DNA of 64,000 nucleotides from Chitinimonas taiwanensis DSM 18899 (GCF_900119825.1 NZ_FPKR01000006.1:62001-126000), one strand, 5' to 3'; shown: positions 48,716 to 58,969, numbered from the stretch's first letter. Notes: a model not told the origin generated them from the letters alone. Numbers and translations are program-made.

Positions 48716-49840
48716 TCAAGCCCGCGGTAGCGGTGGTGGTACTTGGGCGAAACAGGCCGTCAGCTCGGCCTGCTCGCCTGCCGGCGCCCAAGCCGACATG
48801 CCCGGCTTCCAGACTAGGGTGTCGCGCAGCAGCTGACCCGCTTGTGCCTGGGCCTGCAATACCGCCAGTTCGAAGGGGCCGGTCTGCTGACCATTGCTGG
48901 CCACGAAGAAGCTGACCGCGCCCGGCAAGGGCGGCGGTGTTATGCCGGCAGCAGCCGGCGCGGGTGTAGCGGGCTGCTGGAACAGGCCGCCCATGGTCTG
49001 ATTCAAGCCCATACCAACGCCCAGCCCCATCACCCCGCCCACCGTGCCTGGGTTCTGCGCGGCATCGCGCATCGCCTGTGCAGCCTGGTACTGGGCGAAC
49101 TGATGCATATTGCCAATCGCGCGCATCGCCCCCTGCTGGTCGATGGCTTTCTCCACTTCCTCGGGCAGGCCGATGTCCTGCACCTGTACCTCGGTCAGCT
49201 CCAGGCCGAACTTGGCAAAGTCGGCGGCAATCTTTTCCTTCAGGCGCTCACCCAAAAGGCTGATCTTGCCTTCCAGATCGATAACCGGCACGCCGGCTTC
49301 CGGCATCACTTCCTTAATGCGTGAGCCGACCTTGCCGCGCAGGTTTTCCTCGATATCGGCCACCGTGAACTCGGCCTTGGTACCGACCAGGTCGACCAGC
49401 ATGGTCTTCGGGTCCTGGATGCGGATCGCATAGAGGCCGAATGCCGTTACCCGCACCACGCCGAACTCCGGGTCGCGCATGGTGGCAGGGCCAGGCGTGC
49501 CCCACTTCAGATCGGTGAAAATGCGCGTATTGAAGAAATACACCTCGGCCTTGAAGGGCGAGTTGAAGCCGTACTTCCAACCCTTGAGCGTGGCGAGGAT
49601 GGGTAGGTTTTCGGTATTGAGCGTGTACATGCCGGGGCCGAACACATCGGCCACCTGGCCCTTGCCCAGCTGACCCTCGTTGACCATCACGGCCAGCTGG
49701 CCTTCGCGCACGGTCAGCTTGGCACCCATCTTGATTTCATTCTGGTGCCGCTCGAAGCGATGCACCATCACGTCCGCCCTATCCTCGGTCCATTCGACGA
49801 TGTCGATGAATTCGGCGGTCAGTTTGTTCCACAAGCCCAT
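48716..49840 (-). CDS. SPFH/band-7 protein with C-terminal GYF-like domain (YdjI-like)
   Basis: A 374-residue protein. Residues 1-250 form an SPFH (stomatin/flotillin) domain of the YdjI group: EFIDIVEWTEDRADVMVHRF, YFFNTRIFTDLKWGTPGP and ELTEVQVQDIGLPEEVEKAIDQQGAM. A Gly/Met/Gln-rich and Pro-rich linker follows, then a GYF_2-type domain (FFVASNGQQTGPFELAVLQAQAQAGQ, LVWKPGMSAW). Many YdjI relatives end in a zinc ribbon. Here the ribbons are on the neighbouring protein. AGGAGG stands seven bases before the ATG. Confidence 0.85.
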   Translation of the reverse strand: MGLWNKLTAEFIDIVEWTEDRADVMVHRFERHQNEIKMGAKLTVREGQLAVMVNEGQLGKGQVADVFGPGMYTLNTENLPILATLKGWKYGFNSPFKAEVYFFNTRIFTDLKWGTPGPATMRDPEFGVVRVTAFGLYAIRIQDPKTMLVDLVGTKAEFTVADIEENLRGKVGSRIKEVMPEAGVPVIDLEGKISLLGERLKEKIAADFAKFGLELTEVQVQDIGLPEEVEKAIDQQGAMRAIGNMHQFAQYQAAQAMRDAAQNPGTVGGVMGLGVGMGLNQTMGGLFQQPATPAPAAAGITPPPLPGAVSFFVASNGQQTGPFELAVLQAQAQAGQLLRDTLVWKPGMSAWAPAGEQAELTACFAQVPPPLPRA

Positions 49841-49874
49841 GATGCTTCCTCCTATCAAGGCCTCAACGATAGCG

Positions 49875-50549
49875 CTAGCGCGCCGGCCAGGCCAGTGCTT
49901 CCGGCATTGCGTAATGCGCCAGCACACTCTGCGCGGCCGGCGTCAGCCAGTGCTCGCCCTGGCTGGGCGGGCAGTGAAACGCGTGTCGCTCGCCATCCAG
50001 CACGAAATGGAGCGCATAGGCATGCAGATAGCCGCGGTCGGCCGGTTCGCCGCCATACCGTGCATCACCCAGTATCGGGCTGCCCATGGCCTTCAAGGCA
50101 ACGCGCAACTGGTGGGTGCGGCCGGTCAGCGGCCTTAGCAGGAAGAGGCGCCGCCCATCGCCAAGCCCAGCGCTGAAGAACTGCGTATAAGCCGGGTCCG
50201 CCTTGCTGGGCAGCAGGCGCCAGCTACCATTACGCCCTTTCTGCATATCGCCACTCACACTGCCCTGTTTCTTCTTCGGCGCACGGGCCGAGATGGCCAG
50301 GTAGTACTTGCCGATCTGGCGGGTAGCGAACAGGCGGCCAAACTCACTGGCCGCCTCGCTGCCCTTGGCAAACAGCAATAGGCCGGAGGTCATCGCATCC
50401 AGCCTGTGCACCGCGTGCAGATTGTCCACGTCCAGCTGCGCACGCAGCAGGTCCAGCACCCCTGGCTGCGCGCCTTCGCGGTGAAAGGACAGCCCGGCCG
50501 GCTTGTCGATCAGCAGAAAGCGCGGGTGATCAAATAACAAGGGCAACAT
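49875..50549 (-). CDS. RluA/TruC-type pseudouridine synthase
   Basis: A 224-residue enzyme. FLLIDKPAGLSFHREG, catalytic Asp in HAVHRLDAMTSGLLLFAKG, and RPLTGRTHQLRVALKAMGSPILGDARYGG are the three standard blocks. There is no S4 domain. It belongs to the small single-domain group whose RNA target is poorly known. Start at MLPLLFDH (50549). The longer frame enters the terminator of the adjacent chemoreceptor. Confidence 0.87.
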   Translation of the reverse strand: MLPLLFDHPRFLLIDKPAGLSFHREGAQPGVLDLLRAQLDVDNLHAVHRLDAMTSGLLLFAKGSEAASEFGRLFATRQIGKYYLAISARAPKKKQGSVSGDMQKGRNGSWRLLPSKADPAYTQFFSAGLGDGRRLFLLRPLTGRTHQLRVALKAMGSPILGDARYGGEPADRGYLHAYALHFVLDGERHAFHCPPSQGEHWLTPAAQSVLAHYAMPEALAWPAR

Positions 50550-50610
50550 CGGGGTAACCTGAGGGAAGAAACACGGCGCGCATGATAAGGGGCGCGGCGC
50601 AGAAAGTAGC

Positions 50611-50641
50611 AAGCCCGAGCGGCGCAGGGCCGATCGGGCTT
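50611..50641 (-). terminator. hairpin after the chemoreceptor gene
   Basis: AAGCCCGA (50611-50618) pairs with TCGGGCTT (50634-50641) and an inner stem extends it. No strong T-run follows on the minus strand, so it is a probable but not classic terminator. Confidence 0.5.
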
Positions 50642-50673
50642 TGCTGTGTCGCCTGCAGCGGTCGTGCCGCTGA

Positions 50674-52287
50674 TCAGACGCGGTAACGCGCCACCGCCAC
50701 CTGCATCTGCTTGGCCAGCCCCTGCAGCTGGCTGGCGGCATCGGCGGTGTGGCCAGCCGCGTCGCTGGCCTCTTCCGACATCTGAGCAATCCGTTCAACC
50801 TGCTGGGAGATATTCAGGCTGGCCGTACTCTGTTCACGGATGGCCAGACTGATGTCCTCCACCATATCCACCACCCGGCCCGAACCATCGCGGATCTGCT
50901 GGATCGCGCCGCCGGCAAGACCCGCTTTCTCCACGCCCTGGCCCACGCGCCCGACCACCTCGCGCATGCGCGAGACGGCGGCTTCGGCACCTTGCTGAAT
51001 CGTGGAAATCAGCGCGCCGATTTCCTGGGTCGACTGCGAGGTCCGTTCGGCTAGCTTGCGCACCTCGTCGGCCACCACGGCAAAGCCGCGCCCCTGCTCG
51101 CCGGCCCGCGCGGCTTCGATGGCAGCATTCAGGGCCAGGAGATTGGTCTGATCGGCCACTTCCTTGATCACATTGACCACCGCGCCGATATTGGCGCTCT
51201 CGCGCGCCAGCTGGTCGATCTGCTCAGACGCGTCGCGCACGCGCTCGGCAATCCCATTGATCTCGCTGACCGTATCCTGGATCACTGCCTGGCCTTCGCT
51301 GGCGATCTCGCCCGAACGGCGCGACATCTCGTTCGCCTCGCCCGAGCGGTCGGCCACATGGTTGATGCTGACCGTCACCTCTTCCACCGTGGCGGCCATA
51401 TTGGCGGCCGACTCGCTGGCCGAGGACGAGCTGCGCGACATCTTGTGCGCAGCCTCCGCCATCTGGTCGGCTTGGCCGGCCACGCCGTCCACCGCCCCGG
51501 CGATATCGCGGAAGCTGTTCTGCAAGGTATCGAGCAGGCGATTGAAGGCGGCGACCGTCATGCCCACTTCGTCGCGACTAGTGACCGGCACGCGCTGGGT
51601 GAAATCCAGATCACGGCCGATGCGTTCGACCGTCTTCTCCATCACCGCCAGCGGCGCGGTCACCGCGCGATAGATGAGGAAGCCGAACACAGCCAATACC
51701 AATACGCCGATGGCGATCACAATCACGAAGATGCTCAGCGCGCGTTGCGACACATGGCTGGCCTCGGTGGTTGCCTGTTCCTGCAGCTTGAGGTTGTAGG
51801 CGCCCGATGTGCCAATAGCAGCCTGCAGCACCTGCTCGGCCGGCAGCACCTTGCCATACAGCGCCGCAACAGCCTGGTCGGCCTGACCGGCGCTGGAGCT
51901 GGCCAACGCCTCCTTATAGCCCTTCTGATATTCATCAAATGCGGCTTTCAGCGCCTTGTAATTGGCCGCGTCAGTCTCGTCCGTGGTCAGCGCGGCATAG
52001 CCATCCACCGCAGTCTTGGCCACGGCCTCGGCCTCTTCCACCTTCTGGGTAAAGGCCTTCTTCAGGTCCACATCCTCTTCCATGATGTGGGACAGCAGCA
52101 GCGCACGCATCTCGCGGTAGGCAATACCGATATCGGTGGTGGCCTGCACGCTGGGAATGGTGTTGTCGGTCAGGTACTGCACCTGGGTGTTGATGCTACG
52201 GAAGGCGGTGATACCCACCCCGCCGACGATGAGCAGTGCCGCGAGGGCCAGCCCCAGCATCAGAATCAGCCGCTTGCCTATGGTCAT
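50674..52287 (-). CDS. methyl-accepting chemotaxis protein
   Basis: A 537-residue chemoreceptor: helix at residues 8-28, four-helix-bundle sensor (4[37 protein letters not shown]), helix near 184-206, HAMP ([21 protein letters not shown]) and a signalling domain with [20 protein letters not shown] and [17 protein letters not shown]. No CheR-binding pentapeptide at the end. AAGGAAG precedes the ATG. Ligand unknown. Confidence 0.93.
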   Translation of the reverse strand: MTIGKRLILMLGLALAALLIVGGVGITAFRSINTQVQYLTDNTIPSVQATTDIGIAYREMRALLLSHIMEEDVDLKKAFTQKVEEAEAVAKTAVDGYAALTTDETDAANYKALKAAFDEYQKGYKEALASSSAGQADQAVAALYGKVLPAEQVLQAAIGTSGAYNLKLQEQATTEASHVSQRALSIFVIVIAIGVLVLAVFGFLIYRAVTAPLAVMEKTVERIGRDLDFTQRVPVTSRDEVGMTVAAFNRLLDTLQNSFRDIAGAVDGVAGQADQMAEAAHKMSRSSSSASESAANMAATVEEVTVSINHVADRSGEANEMSRRSGEIASEGQAVIQDTVSEINGIAERVRDASEQIDQLARESANIGAVVNVIKEVADQTNLLALNAAIEAARAGEQGRGFAVVADEVRKLAERTSQSTQEIGALISTIQQGAEAAVSRMREVVGRVGQGVEKAGLAGGAIQQIRDGSGRVVDMVEDISLAIREQSTASLNISQQVERIAQMSEEASDAAGHTADAASQLQGLAKQMQVAVARYRV

Positions 52288-52317
52288 ATTTGCTTCCTTG
52301 TTTGGGGAAAAGACTGG

Positions 52318-52363
52318 CGCTGCTGCAGCAGCGTCTTCTAGTAAATAGTGTGATTACACTATT
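52318..52363. promoter_or_regulatory. two palindromes upstream of the chemoreceptor
   Basis: CGCTGCTGCAGCAGCG at 52318-52333 is a perfect 16-base palindrome. AATAGTGT (52344-52351) and ACACTATT (52356-52363) form a perfect eight-base inverted repeat with a four-base spacer, shaped like an operator for a dimeric regulator. They lie 30-75 bases before the start codon. Confidence 0.45.
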
Positions 52364-52418
52364 GATACGGCAGTCTGGCACCGGCGGCAAGCACAACCAA
52401 GCGCTAATTTAGTGCTGG

Positions 52419-53489
52419 CTAGCAAATCACCCCGCCGCCCAGGCAGACCGGTCCGTCGTACAAGACCACCGACTGTCCGGGCGTCACCGCCCACTGTGCA
52501 TGATCAAAACGCAGCTCGGCCACGCCGTCCTTGATAGCGATCAACTCGCAGGCGGCATCCTGCTGGCGATAACGGGTCTTGGCCGTGTAGGCACCTAGCG
52601 GCGGTGCCTCATCTGCCAGCCAACTCAGTTGGCTAGCCTCCAGGCGATCCTTGAGCAGCAGCGGGTGGTCGTGGCCTTGCACCACGATCAGCTCATTGCG
52701 CTCGATATCCTTGCCGGCCACATACCAGGGCTCGCCCGGCCCACCGATATTCAGGCCTTGGCGCTGACCGAGCGTGTAGTACATGAGGCCCATATGCTCG
52801 CCCACCGCCTTGCCTTCGGGCGTGCGCATGGTGCCCGGCTCCTTGGGCAGATAGCGGTTGAGGAACTCGCGGAATGGCCGCTCGCCAATAAAGCAGATGC
52901 CGGTCGAATCCTTCTTGGCGTGGTTATGCAGACCGAACTCGGCCGCCAGCTCGCGCACCTCGGTCTTCTTCATCTCGCCAAGCGGGAATAGCGCGTGCGA
53001 GATCTGGTACTGCGACAAGCGATACAGGAAGTAACTCTGGTCCTTGCTCTCATCCAAGCCTCTCAACAAGCGTGTCTTGCCATCCGGGCCAATATCGGTG
53101 CGCGCATAGTGGCCGGTGGCGATCTTGCTGGCGCCCATCTTCAGCGCGTAGTCGAGAAAGGCCTTGAACTTGATCTCGGCATTGCACAGCACATCGGGGT
53201 TGGGCGTGCGCCCGGCCTGGTATTCGGCCAGGAAGTAAGCGAACACGCGGTCCTTGTACTCGGCGGCAAAGTTGACCAGCTCGATATCGATGCCGACCAC
53301 ATCGGCCACCGCGATCGCATCACGCGAGTCTTCCTTGATCGAGCAGAATTCGTCGTCGTTATCGTCTTCCCAGTTCTGCATGAACACGCCAAGCAGATCG
53401 TGACCCTGACGCTTGAGCAGGGCGGCGGTTACCGAGGAATCCACGCCGCCGGACAGGCCGACGACAATGCGCTTGGGGGTATCAGTCAT
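52419..53489 (-). CDS. mnmA: tRNA-specific 2-thiouridylase
   Basis: A 356-residue enzyme that puts sulfur on wobble U34 of Lys, Glu and Gln tRNAs. The PP-loop is [13 protein letters not shown]. Catalytic cysteines are Cys102 in VLCNAEIKF and Cys199 in [17 protein letters not shown] and the C-terminal [10 protein letters not shown] are also typical. It starts inside the last eight bases of the NUDIX gene, so translation is coupled. Confidence 0.97.
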   Translation of the reverse strand: MTDTPKRIVVGLSGGVDSSVTAALLKRQGHDLLGVFMQNWEDDNDDEFCSIKEDSRDAIAVADVVGIDIELVNFAAEYKDRVFAYFLAEYQAGRTPNPDVLCNAEIKFKAFLDYALKMGASKIATGHYARTDIGPDGKTRLLRGLDESKDQSYFLYRLSQYQISHALFPLGEMKKTEVRELAAEFGLHNHAKKDSTGICFIGERPFREFLNRYLPKEPGTMRTPEGKAVGEHMGLMYYTLGQRQGLNIGGPGEPWYVAGKDIERNELIVVQGHDHPLLLKDRLEASQLSWLADEAPPLGAYTAKTRYRQQDAACELIAIKDGVAELRFDHAQWAVTPGQSVVLYDGPVCLGGGVIC

Positions 53490-54063
53490 AGTGGCGAATC
53501 AACTCGAGCGGATAGCGCCGCCCAGCGCGGTAATCATCAATACATTGCAGCACCAGCGGGCTGCGGTGGCGGTCCTGGCAGGCCCTCACCTCGGCGTAGC
53601 TGAGCCAGACGGCGCGCACGATGCCGGCGTCGAGCTGCGCGCCCACCACGCCGTCGGCCAGCTCGGTGGACCAGGCCAGGTTCTGGATGGTGGCACCGGC
53701 CGGCTGCGCCTCGGCAGCGAGCTCGGCGGCAATCGTCAGATTCAGCAGCGTCACCCCAGCGGGTCTCTCCAGCTCGCTTGCCAGATCGGCCGCATAGGCA
53801 AAGCGCAGATAACTCAGGCCCGGCCTGGTCGGCGGCGACCACTGGTAGATGCCGACCAGCGCCGTGGGACGCACCACATAGCCGGTTTCCTCGCGCGCTT
53901 CACGCACGCAGGCTTGCAGCAGCGACTCGCCGTGGTCCAGATGGCCGGCCGGCTGGTTGAAGCGCAAGCCGTCGTCGGTTTCTTCCTCGACCAGCAGGTA
54001 GCGACCGGCGTGTTCGAGCACGACGGCGACGGTGGTATTGGGTTTCCAGATGGGGTCGGACAC
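53482..54063 (-). CDS. nudJ: NUDIX hydrolase, NudJ-like
   Basis: A protein of 193 residues. The NUDIX box is complete: [20 protein letters not shown] then TGY. The gene overlaps mnmA by eight bases, the same arrangement as nudJ-mnmA in E. coli, where NudJ acts on thiamine diphosphate precursors and nucleotides. It is about 40 residues longer than E. coli NudJ at the C terminus. GTG at 54063 has GGA seven bases upstream and was preferred to a TTG four codons earlier. Confidence 0.87.
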   Translation of the reverse strand: MSDPIWKPNTTVAVVLEHAGRYLLVEEETDDGLRFNQPAGHLDHGESLLQACVREAREETGYVVRPTALVGIYQWSPPTRPGLSYLRFAYAADLASELERPAGVTLLNLTIAAELAAEAQPAGATIQNLAWSTELADGVVGAQLDAGIVRAVWLSYAEVRACQDRHRSPLVLQCIDDYRAGRRYPLELIRHYD

Positions 54064-54132
54064 GGCAAAGTCCAAGCGGGAAAAGCCCGTGATTTTAAGC
54101 CCTTGGCGTCGTTTCCCCTAATCGAGGCGCGA

Positions 54133-54165
54133 TAAAAAACCCGCCAATCGGGCGACTGGCGGGTT
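54133..54165 (-). terminator. intrinsic terminator of the cphA operon
   Basis: On the minus strand AACCCGCCA (54165-54157) pairs with TGGCGGGTT (54146-54138) over a ten-base loop, followed by TTTTTA. It lies 26 bases after the cphA stop. Confidence 0.88.
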
Positions 54166-54190
54166 GTCGGTGTCAGCGAATCGGCGGCAA

Positions 54191-56761
54191 TCAGCCCTCG
54201 GCCACCCGTTTGGCGATGTGGGCCAGCGCCGCCTCGACCTGGTCGACCAGGATCAGGCACAAGCCCCCCGGCTGCAGGCGCGCCAGGGCGGTGTCGATGG
54301 CCTGGAACTCACCCTGGATCTCCGCCACATGCTCGACACGCGCCGCACCGCGTAACCCTTCGCGCAGCAGGCCAATCACTTCGCCATCGGCGCGGCCGCG
54401 CTGGCAGGCATCCTGATAAAGCAGCACTTCCTCGAAGGCGGCGCCGAGAATCTCGGTCTGCTGGCGGATATCCTCGTCACGCCGATCGCCCGCCCCGCTG
54501 ATCACCACCGAGCGGCGCTGCGCCGGCATGGCCTGCACGGCCTGCACCAGCGCCAGCATGGCATCCGGGTTATGGCCATAGTCGGCAATCACCGTGGCGC
54601 CACGGTAGGAAAAGAGATTGAAGCGCCCCGGCGCGTTGTCATTGGCGTTGGCGAAGCTGGCCAAACCGCGTGCAATCACCGCCCAATCGAGCTTGAGCGC
54701 CCAGGCGGCGGCCAGCGCGGCCATGGCGTTCTCCACCTGGAAGGCGATGCTGCCACCATGGGTGAGCGGCACTTGCGCCAGCGCAATCGCCTGGCGCTGA
54801 TTGCCTTCCACCGCCACCAGTTCTCCTTGTTCAACGAACACCACCTTTTTGCCTTGGGCACGATGGGTGGCAATCAGCGGGTGGTGGGCATCGGCGGCGA
54901 AGAAGATCACCTCGCCCGGTGCCTTGGCGGCCATCTTGGCCACCAGCGGGTCGGCGGCATTCAGCACGGCGGTGCCGCTCGGTGCCACGTTCTGCACAAT
55001 CACCCGCTTGAGGACAGCCAGATCCTCCACCGTGGTGATGTAGTTGAGGCCGAGGTGGTCGCCCATACCGATATTGGTCACCACCGCGACCTGGCAACGG
55101 TCGAAGGCCAGGCCTTCGCGCAGCGCGCCACCGCGCGCGGTTTCGAATACCGCCGCGTCGACGTCCGGGTGCATAAGCACATTGCGTGCGCTGCGCGGGC
55201 CGCTGCAGTCACCGCTGTCGATCTGGCGCCCGTTCACATACACGCCATCGGTATTGGTCATGCCCACGCGCAGACCGCTCTGGGCGATCAGATGGGCGAT
55301 CAGGCGCACGGTGGTGGTCTTGCCATTGGTGCCGGTCACCGCCACCACCGGGATGCGGCCATCGTCGCCCGGCGCATACAGCTCGGCGATCATCGCCTCG
55401 CCCACCGCGCGGCCCTTGCCATAGGACGGGCTCAGATGCATGCGCAGGCCGGGCGCGGCATTCACTTCCACAATGCCGCCGCCTTGCTCTTCCAAGGGCT
55501 TGAGCACGGTGTCGCACACCATGTCCACGCCGCAGATATCGAGGCCCACCATCTGGGCCGCCGCCACCGCGCGGGCGGCCACTTCCGGGTGCACATCGTC
55601 AGTCACATCGGTGGCCGTGCCGCCGGTGCTGAGATTGGCGTTATTGCGCAGCACCACGCGCTGGCCCTTAGCCGGCACCGAATCAGCGCTCAACCCCTGG
55701 GTAGCGAGGCGCGCGAGCGCGATATCGTCAAAACGGATCTTGGTCAGCGAGGTCGCATGCCCTTCGCCACGACGCGGATCGGCATTCACCTGCTCAACCA
55801 GCTCACGCACCGTGTGCACGCCATCACCGAGCACCTGGGGCGGGTCACGCCGTGCGGCGGCGACCAGCTTGTCACCCACCACCAGCAGGCGGAAGTCGTG
55901 ACCGGGCAAGAAGCGCTCAACCATGATGTCGTCGCGGAATTCGCGCGCCGCCTTGTAGGCGATTTCCAGATGTTCGCGGCTGACGATATTCACCGTCACG
56001 CCCTTGCCCTGGTTGCCGTCCTGCGGCTTGACCACCACCGGTAGGCCAATCTCCAGCGCGGCGGCCCAGGCATCGTCCACATCGCTGACCGGCCGTCCAA
56101 GCGGCACCGGTACGCCGGCGGCATGCAGCAGCTTCTTGGTCAGCTCCTTGTCCTGGGCAATCGATTCGGCAATTGCGCCGGTACGGTCGATCTCGGCCGC
56201 CTGGATACGGTGCTGCTTGCTGCCCCAGCCAAACTGGACCAGGCTGCCCTGGGTCAGACGGCGGAAGGGAATACCACGCGCCACGGCGGCATCAACGATG
56301 GCGCCGGTGCTCGGCCCCAAGCGCTCATCCTCATCCAACTCGCGCAAGCGCGCCAGGGCGCCAGCCAGGTCGAAAGCCGTATCGGTCAGTGCGGCATTCA
56401 CCAGCTGCTCGGCCAGATCGAGCGCCAGACGGCCAACCGCCTCCTCGCTGTATTCGACCACCACCTGGTACACGCCGATATCGACCGTCGGCGTGGTGCG
56501 GCTGAAAGTCACAGGGCAGCCGGCCTGCTCCTGCAGGCTCAGTGCGGCGAATTCCAGCGCATGGGCAATGGAACGCGTTTCTTCATGGCGCAGCGGATCG
56601 AGCGAGCCGATGGCCGGGAAGCGCGCGCGCAGACGCGCTTCGAAGCCGGGCAGCAGGCCCAGGTCGCACTCGTCCGGATGGCAGCGCACCACCGCCTCGA
56701 TGGCGGTGTGCCGACTCCACAGATTGGGGCCGCGCAGGGCGCGGATGCGGGAAACGTCCAT
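54191..56761 (-). CDS. cphA: cyanophycin synthetase (full-length)
   Basis: An 856-residue enzyme that builds multi-L-arginyl-poly-L-aspartate from Asp, Arg and ATP. Order: N-terminal domain (1-160), ATP-grasp domain with VVVKPQDGNQGKGV at 243-255 and metal region CGVDMVCD...GIVEVNAAPG (409-438), then a Mur-ligase-like domain with intact P-loop GTNGKTTT at 477-484 and IADYGHNPDA in its C-terminal part. Length matches CphA1 enzymes. It is the second gene after cphA', 54 bases downstream, with AGGA nine bases before the ATG. Confidence 0.95.
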   Translation of the reverse strand: MDVSRIRALRGPNLWSRHTAIEAVVRCHPDECDLGLLPGFEARLRARFPAIGSLDPLRHEETRSIAHALEFAALSLQEQAGCPVTFSRTTPTVDIGVYQVVVEYSEEAVGRLALDLAEQLVNAALTDTAFDLAGALARLRELDEDERLGPSTGAIVDAAVARGIPFRRLTQGSLVQFGWGSKQHRIQAAEIDRTGAIAESIAQDKELTKKLLHAAGVPVPLGRPVSDVDDAWAAALEIGLPVVVKPQDGNQGKGVTVNIVSREHLEIAYKAAREFRDDIMVERFLPGHDFRLLVVGDKLVAAARRDPPQVLGDGVHTVRELVEQVNADPRRGEGHATSLTKIRFDDIALARLATQGLSADSVPAKGQRVVLRNNANLSTGGTATDVTDDVHPEVAARAVAAAQMVGLDICGVDMVCDTVLKPLEEQGGGIVEVNAAPGLRMHLSPSYGKGRAVGEAMIAELYAPGDDGRIPVVAVTGTNGKTTTVRLIAHLIAQSGLRVGMTNTDGVYVNGRQIDSGDCSGPRSARNVLMHPDVDAAVFETARGGALREGLAFDRCQVAVVTNIGMGDHLGLNYITTVEDLAVLKRVIVQNVAPSGTAVLNAADPLVAKMAAKAPGEVIFFAADAHHPLIATHRAQGKKVVFVEQGELVAVEGNQRQAIALAQVPLTHGGSIAFQVENAMAALAAAWALKLDWAVIARGLASFANANDNAPGRFNLFSYRGATVIADYGHNPDAMLALVQAVQAMPAQRRSVVISGAGDRRDEDIRQQTEILGAAFEEVLLYQDACQRGRADGEVIGLLREGLRGAARVEHVAEIQGEFQAIDTALARLQPGGLCLILVDQVEAALAHIAKRVAEG

Positions 56762-56815
56762 ACTTGCTTGTCCTATTCGGCGCGCCAGCCGGCTGCGCCA
56801 TCAAATCGGGTGAAT

Positions 56816-58969
56816 TCAGGCCTGCGCGTTATCGCTAGAGAAGGCATCAAGGCCAGCGGCCAGCAGCTCGGTGGGCAGGTCCAGCGACCAGGCCGCCGCC
56901 ACGGCGGGCAAGAGCACACCGAGGGGCAGGCGCTCGGCCGCTGGCAGGGGTGCGGCGAACAGCTGCGCATCGCCGTGCAGCAGCTGCCACTGGCCGGCGC
57001 GTGCCACCACCGCACGGCCGCCTTGCGCGCAGTGCGCGGCAATGGCGGCCGATTCGGGCGCGGCGCTGTACAGCAGGACCTCGCCATCCGAGTATTCAGC
57101 CAGGGCTAATACCTGCGCATCGTCGGCATTCAGCACCGCGGCGCCATCGTCCAGCACCACATCGATCTGGGTGCGCAACACATTGGCCAGTTGCGCGGCT
57201 TCCTGGATGTAGAACTCGTCCAGCGCCGCCAGGCCGTCCGCATCGGTCACGATGCCGACCGCACAGCGGTCGTAGGCCAGACCCTCACGCAGAATCATGG
57301 CCGGACCGTTTTCCAGCACCGCAGCCTCGACCGAACGATTGATCAGCAGGCGCTGACCGGCGGCAAAGCTGGCGCAATCGCCACCATCCACCCGACGGCC
57401 ATTCAGATACAGGCCATCGCGGCATACCGCGCCGGTGTAGCGGCCAGATAGGCGCAGCAGATGGGCAAGCAGGCGGGTAATGGTGGCGCCATCGCAGCTG
57501 CCGCACACGCCGACCAGCGGGATGCGCCCAGCCGCCTGCTGCTCGGGAATCAGGTGATCGACAATCGCGCGACCGACCGGCTGGGCCTCGCCACCCGAGG
57601 GCTTCAGGTGCATAAGCAGGCCAGGGCCGGCATTCACCTCGACCACCGCACCGCCCTGCTCATGCAGCGGGCGACCAATGTCCTCAGCCACCACGTCCAC
57701 GCCGGCGATATCGAGCCCGACCACGCGGGCCGCCAATGACACCAGGGCGGCGACCTCGGGATGGACCTGCTCGCTGACTTCGAACGCCACATTGCCATTG
57801 CGCTGGATTAGGACGCGCTGGCCTTTAGCCGGCACCGCATCCGGGCTGAGGTTCTGGCGCGCCAGATCATTGAGAATGGCCGTGTCCTCGCGGATATCGA
57901 GCCGGTTGAGCGGATGGGCCTCGGTGGTACCGCGGCGCGGATCGCTATTGATCTGCGCGTCGACCAGGGCCAGCAAGGTGGACTGGCCATCGCCCGTCAC
58001 CCAGGCGGTTTCGCCGCGTGCGGCAGCCACCACCTTGCCGCCCACCACCAGCAGGCGATGTTCATCGCCACGGATAAAGCGTTCGACCAACACCTCGCTG
58101 CCATGGCGCTCGGCAAAGTGGTAGGCCGCTTCAATATCGGCACGCTCGCGCAGATCCAGGGTCACGCCGCGGCCGTGGTTGCCATCGCTGGGCTTCACCA
58201 CCACCGGCAGGCCGATATCCTGAGCGGCATCCCAGGCCGCTTGCGGACTGTCCACCACCTCGCCTTCCGGCACCGGCACACCACAGGACTTCAAGAGCTG
58301 CTTGGTCAGGTCCTTATCGCTGGAAATACCCTCGGCAATCGCGCTGGTCTGGTCGGTTTCGGCGGTCCAGATACGGCGCTGGGCGCGACCATAACCAAGT
58401 TGCACCAGATTGCCGCTGTTCAGACGAATAAAGGGAATGCGCCGCTCGGCCGCCGCTTCCACGATGGCGGCCGTGCTCGGACCCAGATGATGTTCGTCGA
58501 CCAGATCGCGCAGCTGCGCTACGCAGGCCGCCACATCGAAAGGCTGGTCGTCGATACCGGCCATGACCAGATCACGTGCTGCGATCAGCGCTGCGCGTGC
58601 AACCTGCTCATTACGCGCGCGCACCGCCACTTTGTAGATACCGGTAACTGACGTGCTGCGCGCCTTGCCAAAGCCAACCTTGATGCCGGCCAGGTTCTGC
58701 AATTCGATCGCCACGTGTTCCATGATGTGCGCGGGCCAAGTGCCTTCGCGCAGGCGCTGCAGAAAGCCGCCACGCTCGCCCACGCCGCAGCGATGCTCGA
58801 TCAGGCCGGGCAGCCAGGCCACCAGTCGCTCGTAGAAGCCGGGAATGGTATTGGACGGCGACGCTTCCAGCGCGCCGATATCGACCCAGGCCTCCACCAC
58901 CGGACGGTAGGTCCAGATATTCGGGCCACCCAGATAGGCAAGGCGGAGAAACTCGATGTTTTTCTTCAT
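56816..58969 (-). CDS. cphA': second cyanophycin synthetase with degenerate Mur domain
   Basis: A 717-residue paralogue of CphA. The N-terminal and ATP-grasp domains are intact (VVVKPSDGNHGRGV at 256-269; AGVDVVAED and VVEVNAGPG). The Mur-ligase part is not: the P-loop position reads GSCDGATIT (490-498) with Gly in place of the lysine, and the C-terminal Mur subdomain, including the YGHNPDA block, is missing. This loss recalls cyanobacterial CphA2, which polymerises beta-Asp-Arg dipeptides with ATP-grasp only. Whether this protein does so is inference. First gene of the operon. Confidence 0.9.
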   Translation of the reverse strand: MKKNIEFLRLAYLGGPNIWTYRPVVEAWVDIGALEASPSNTIPGFYERLVAWLPGLIEHRCGVGERGGFLQRLREGTWPAHIMEHVAIELQNLAGIKVGFGKARSTSVTGIYKVAVRARNEQVARAALIAARDLVMAGIDDQPFDVAACVAQLRDLVDEHHLGPSTAAIVEAAAERRIPFIRLNSGNLVQLGYGRAQRRIWTAETDQTSAIAEGISSDKDLTKQLLKSCGVPVPEGEVVDSPQAAWDAAQDIGLPVVVKPSDGNHGRGVTLDLRERADIEAAYHFAERHGSEVLVERFIRGDEHRLLVVGGKVVAAARGETAWVTGDGQSTLLALVDAQINSDPRRGTTEAHPLNRLDIREDTAILNDLARQNLSPDAVPAKGQRVLIQRNGNVAFEVSEQVHPEVAALVSLAARVVGLDIAGVDVVAEDIGRPLHEQGGAVVEVNAGPGLLMHLKPSGGEAQPVGRAIVDHLIPEQQAAGRIPLVGVCGSCDGATITRLLAHLLRLSGRYTGAVCRDGLYLNGRRVDGGDCASFAAGQRLLINRSVEAAVLENGPAMILREGLAYDRCAVGIVTDADGLAALDEFYIQEAAQLANVLRTQIDVVLDDGAAVLNADDAQVLALAEYSDGEVLLYSAAPESAAIAAHCAQGGRAVVARAGQWQLLHGDAQLFAAPLPAAERLPLGVLLPAVAAAWSLDLPTELLAAGLDAFSSDNAQA

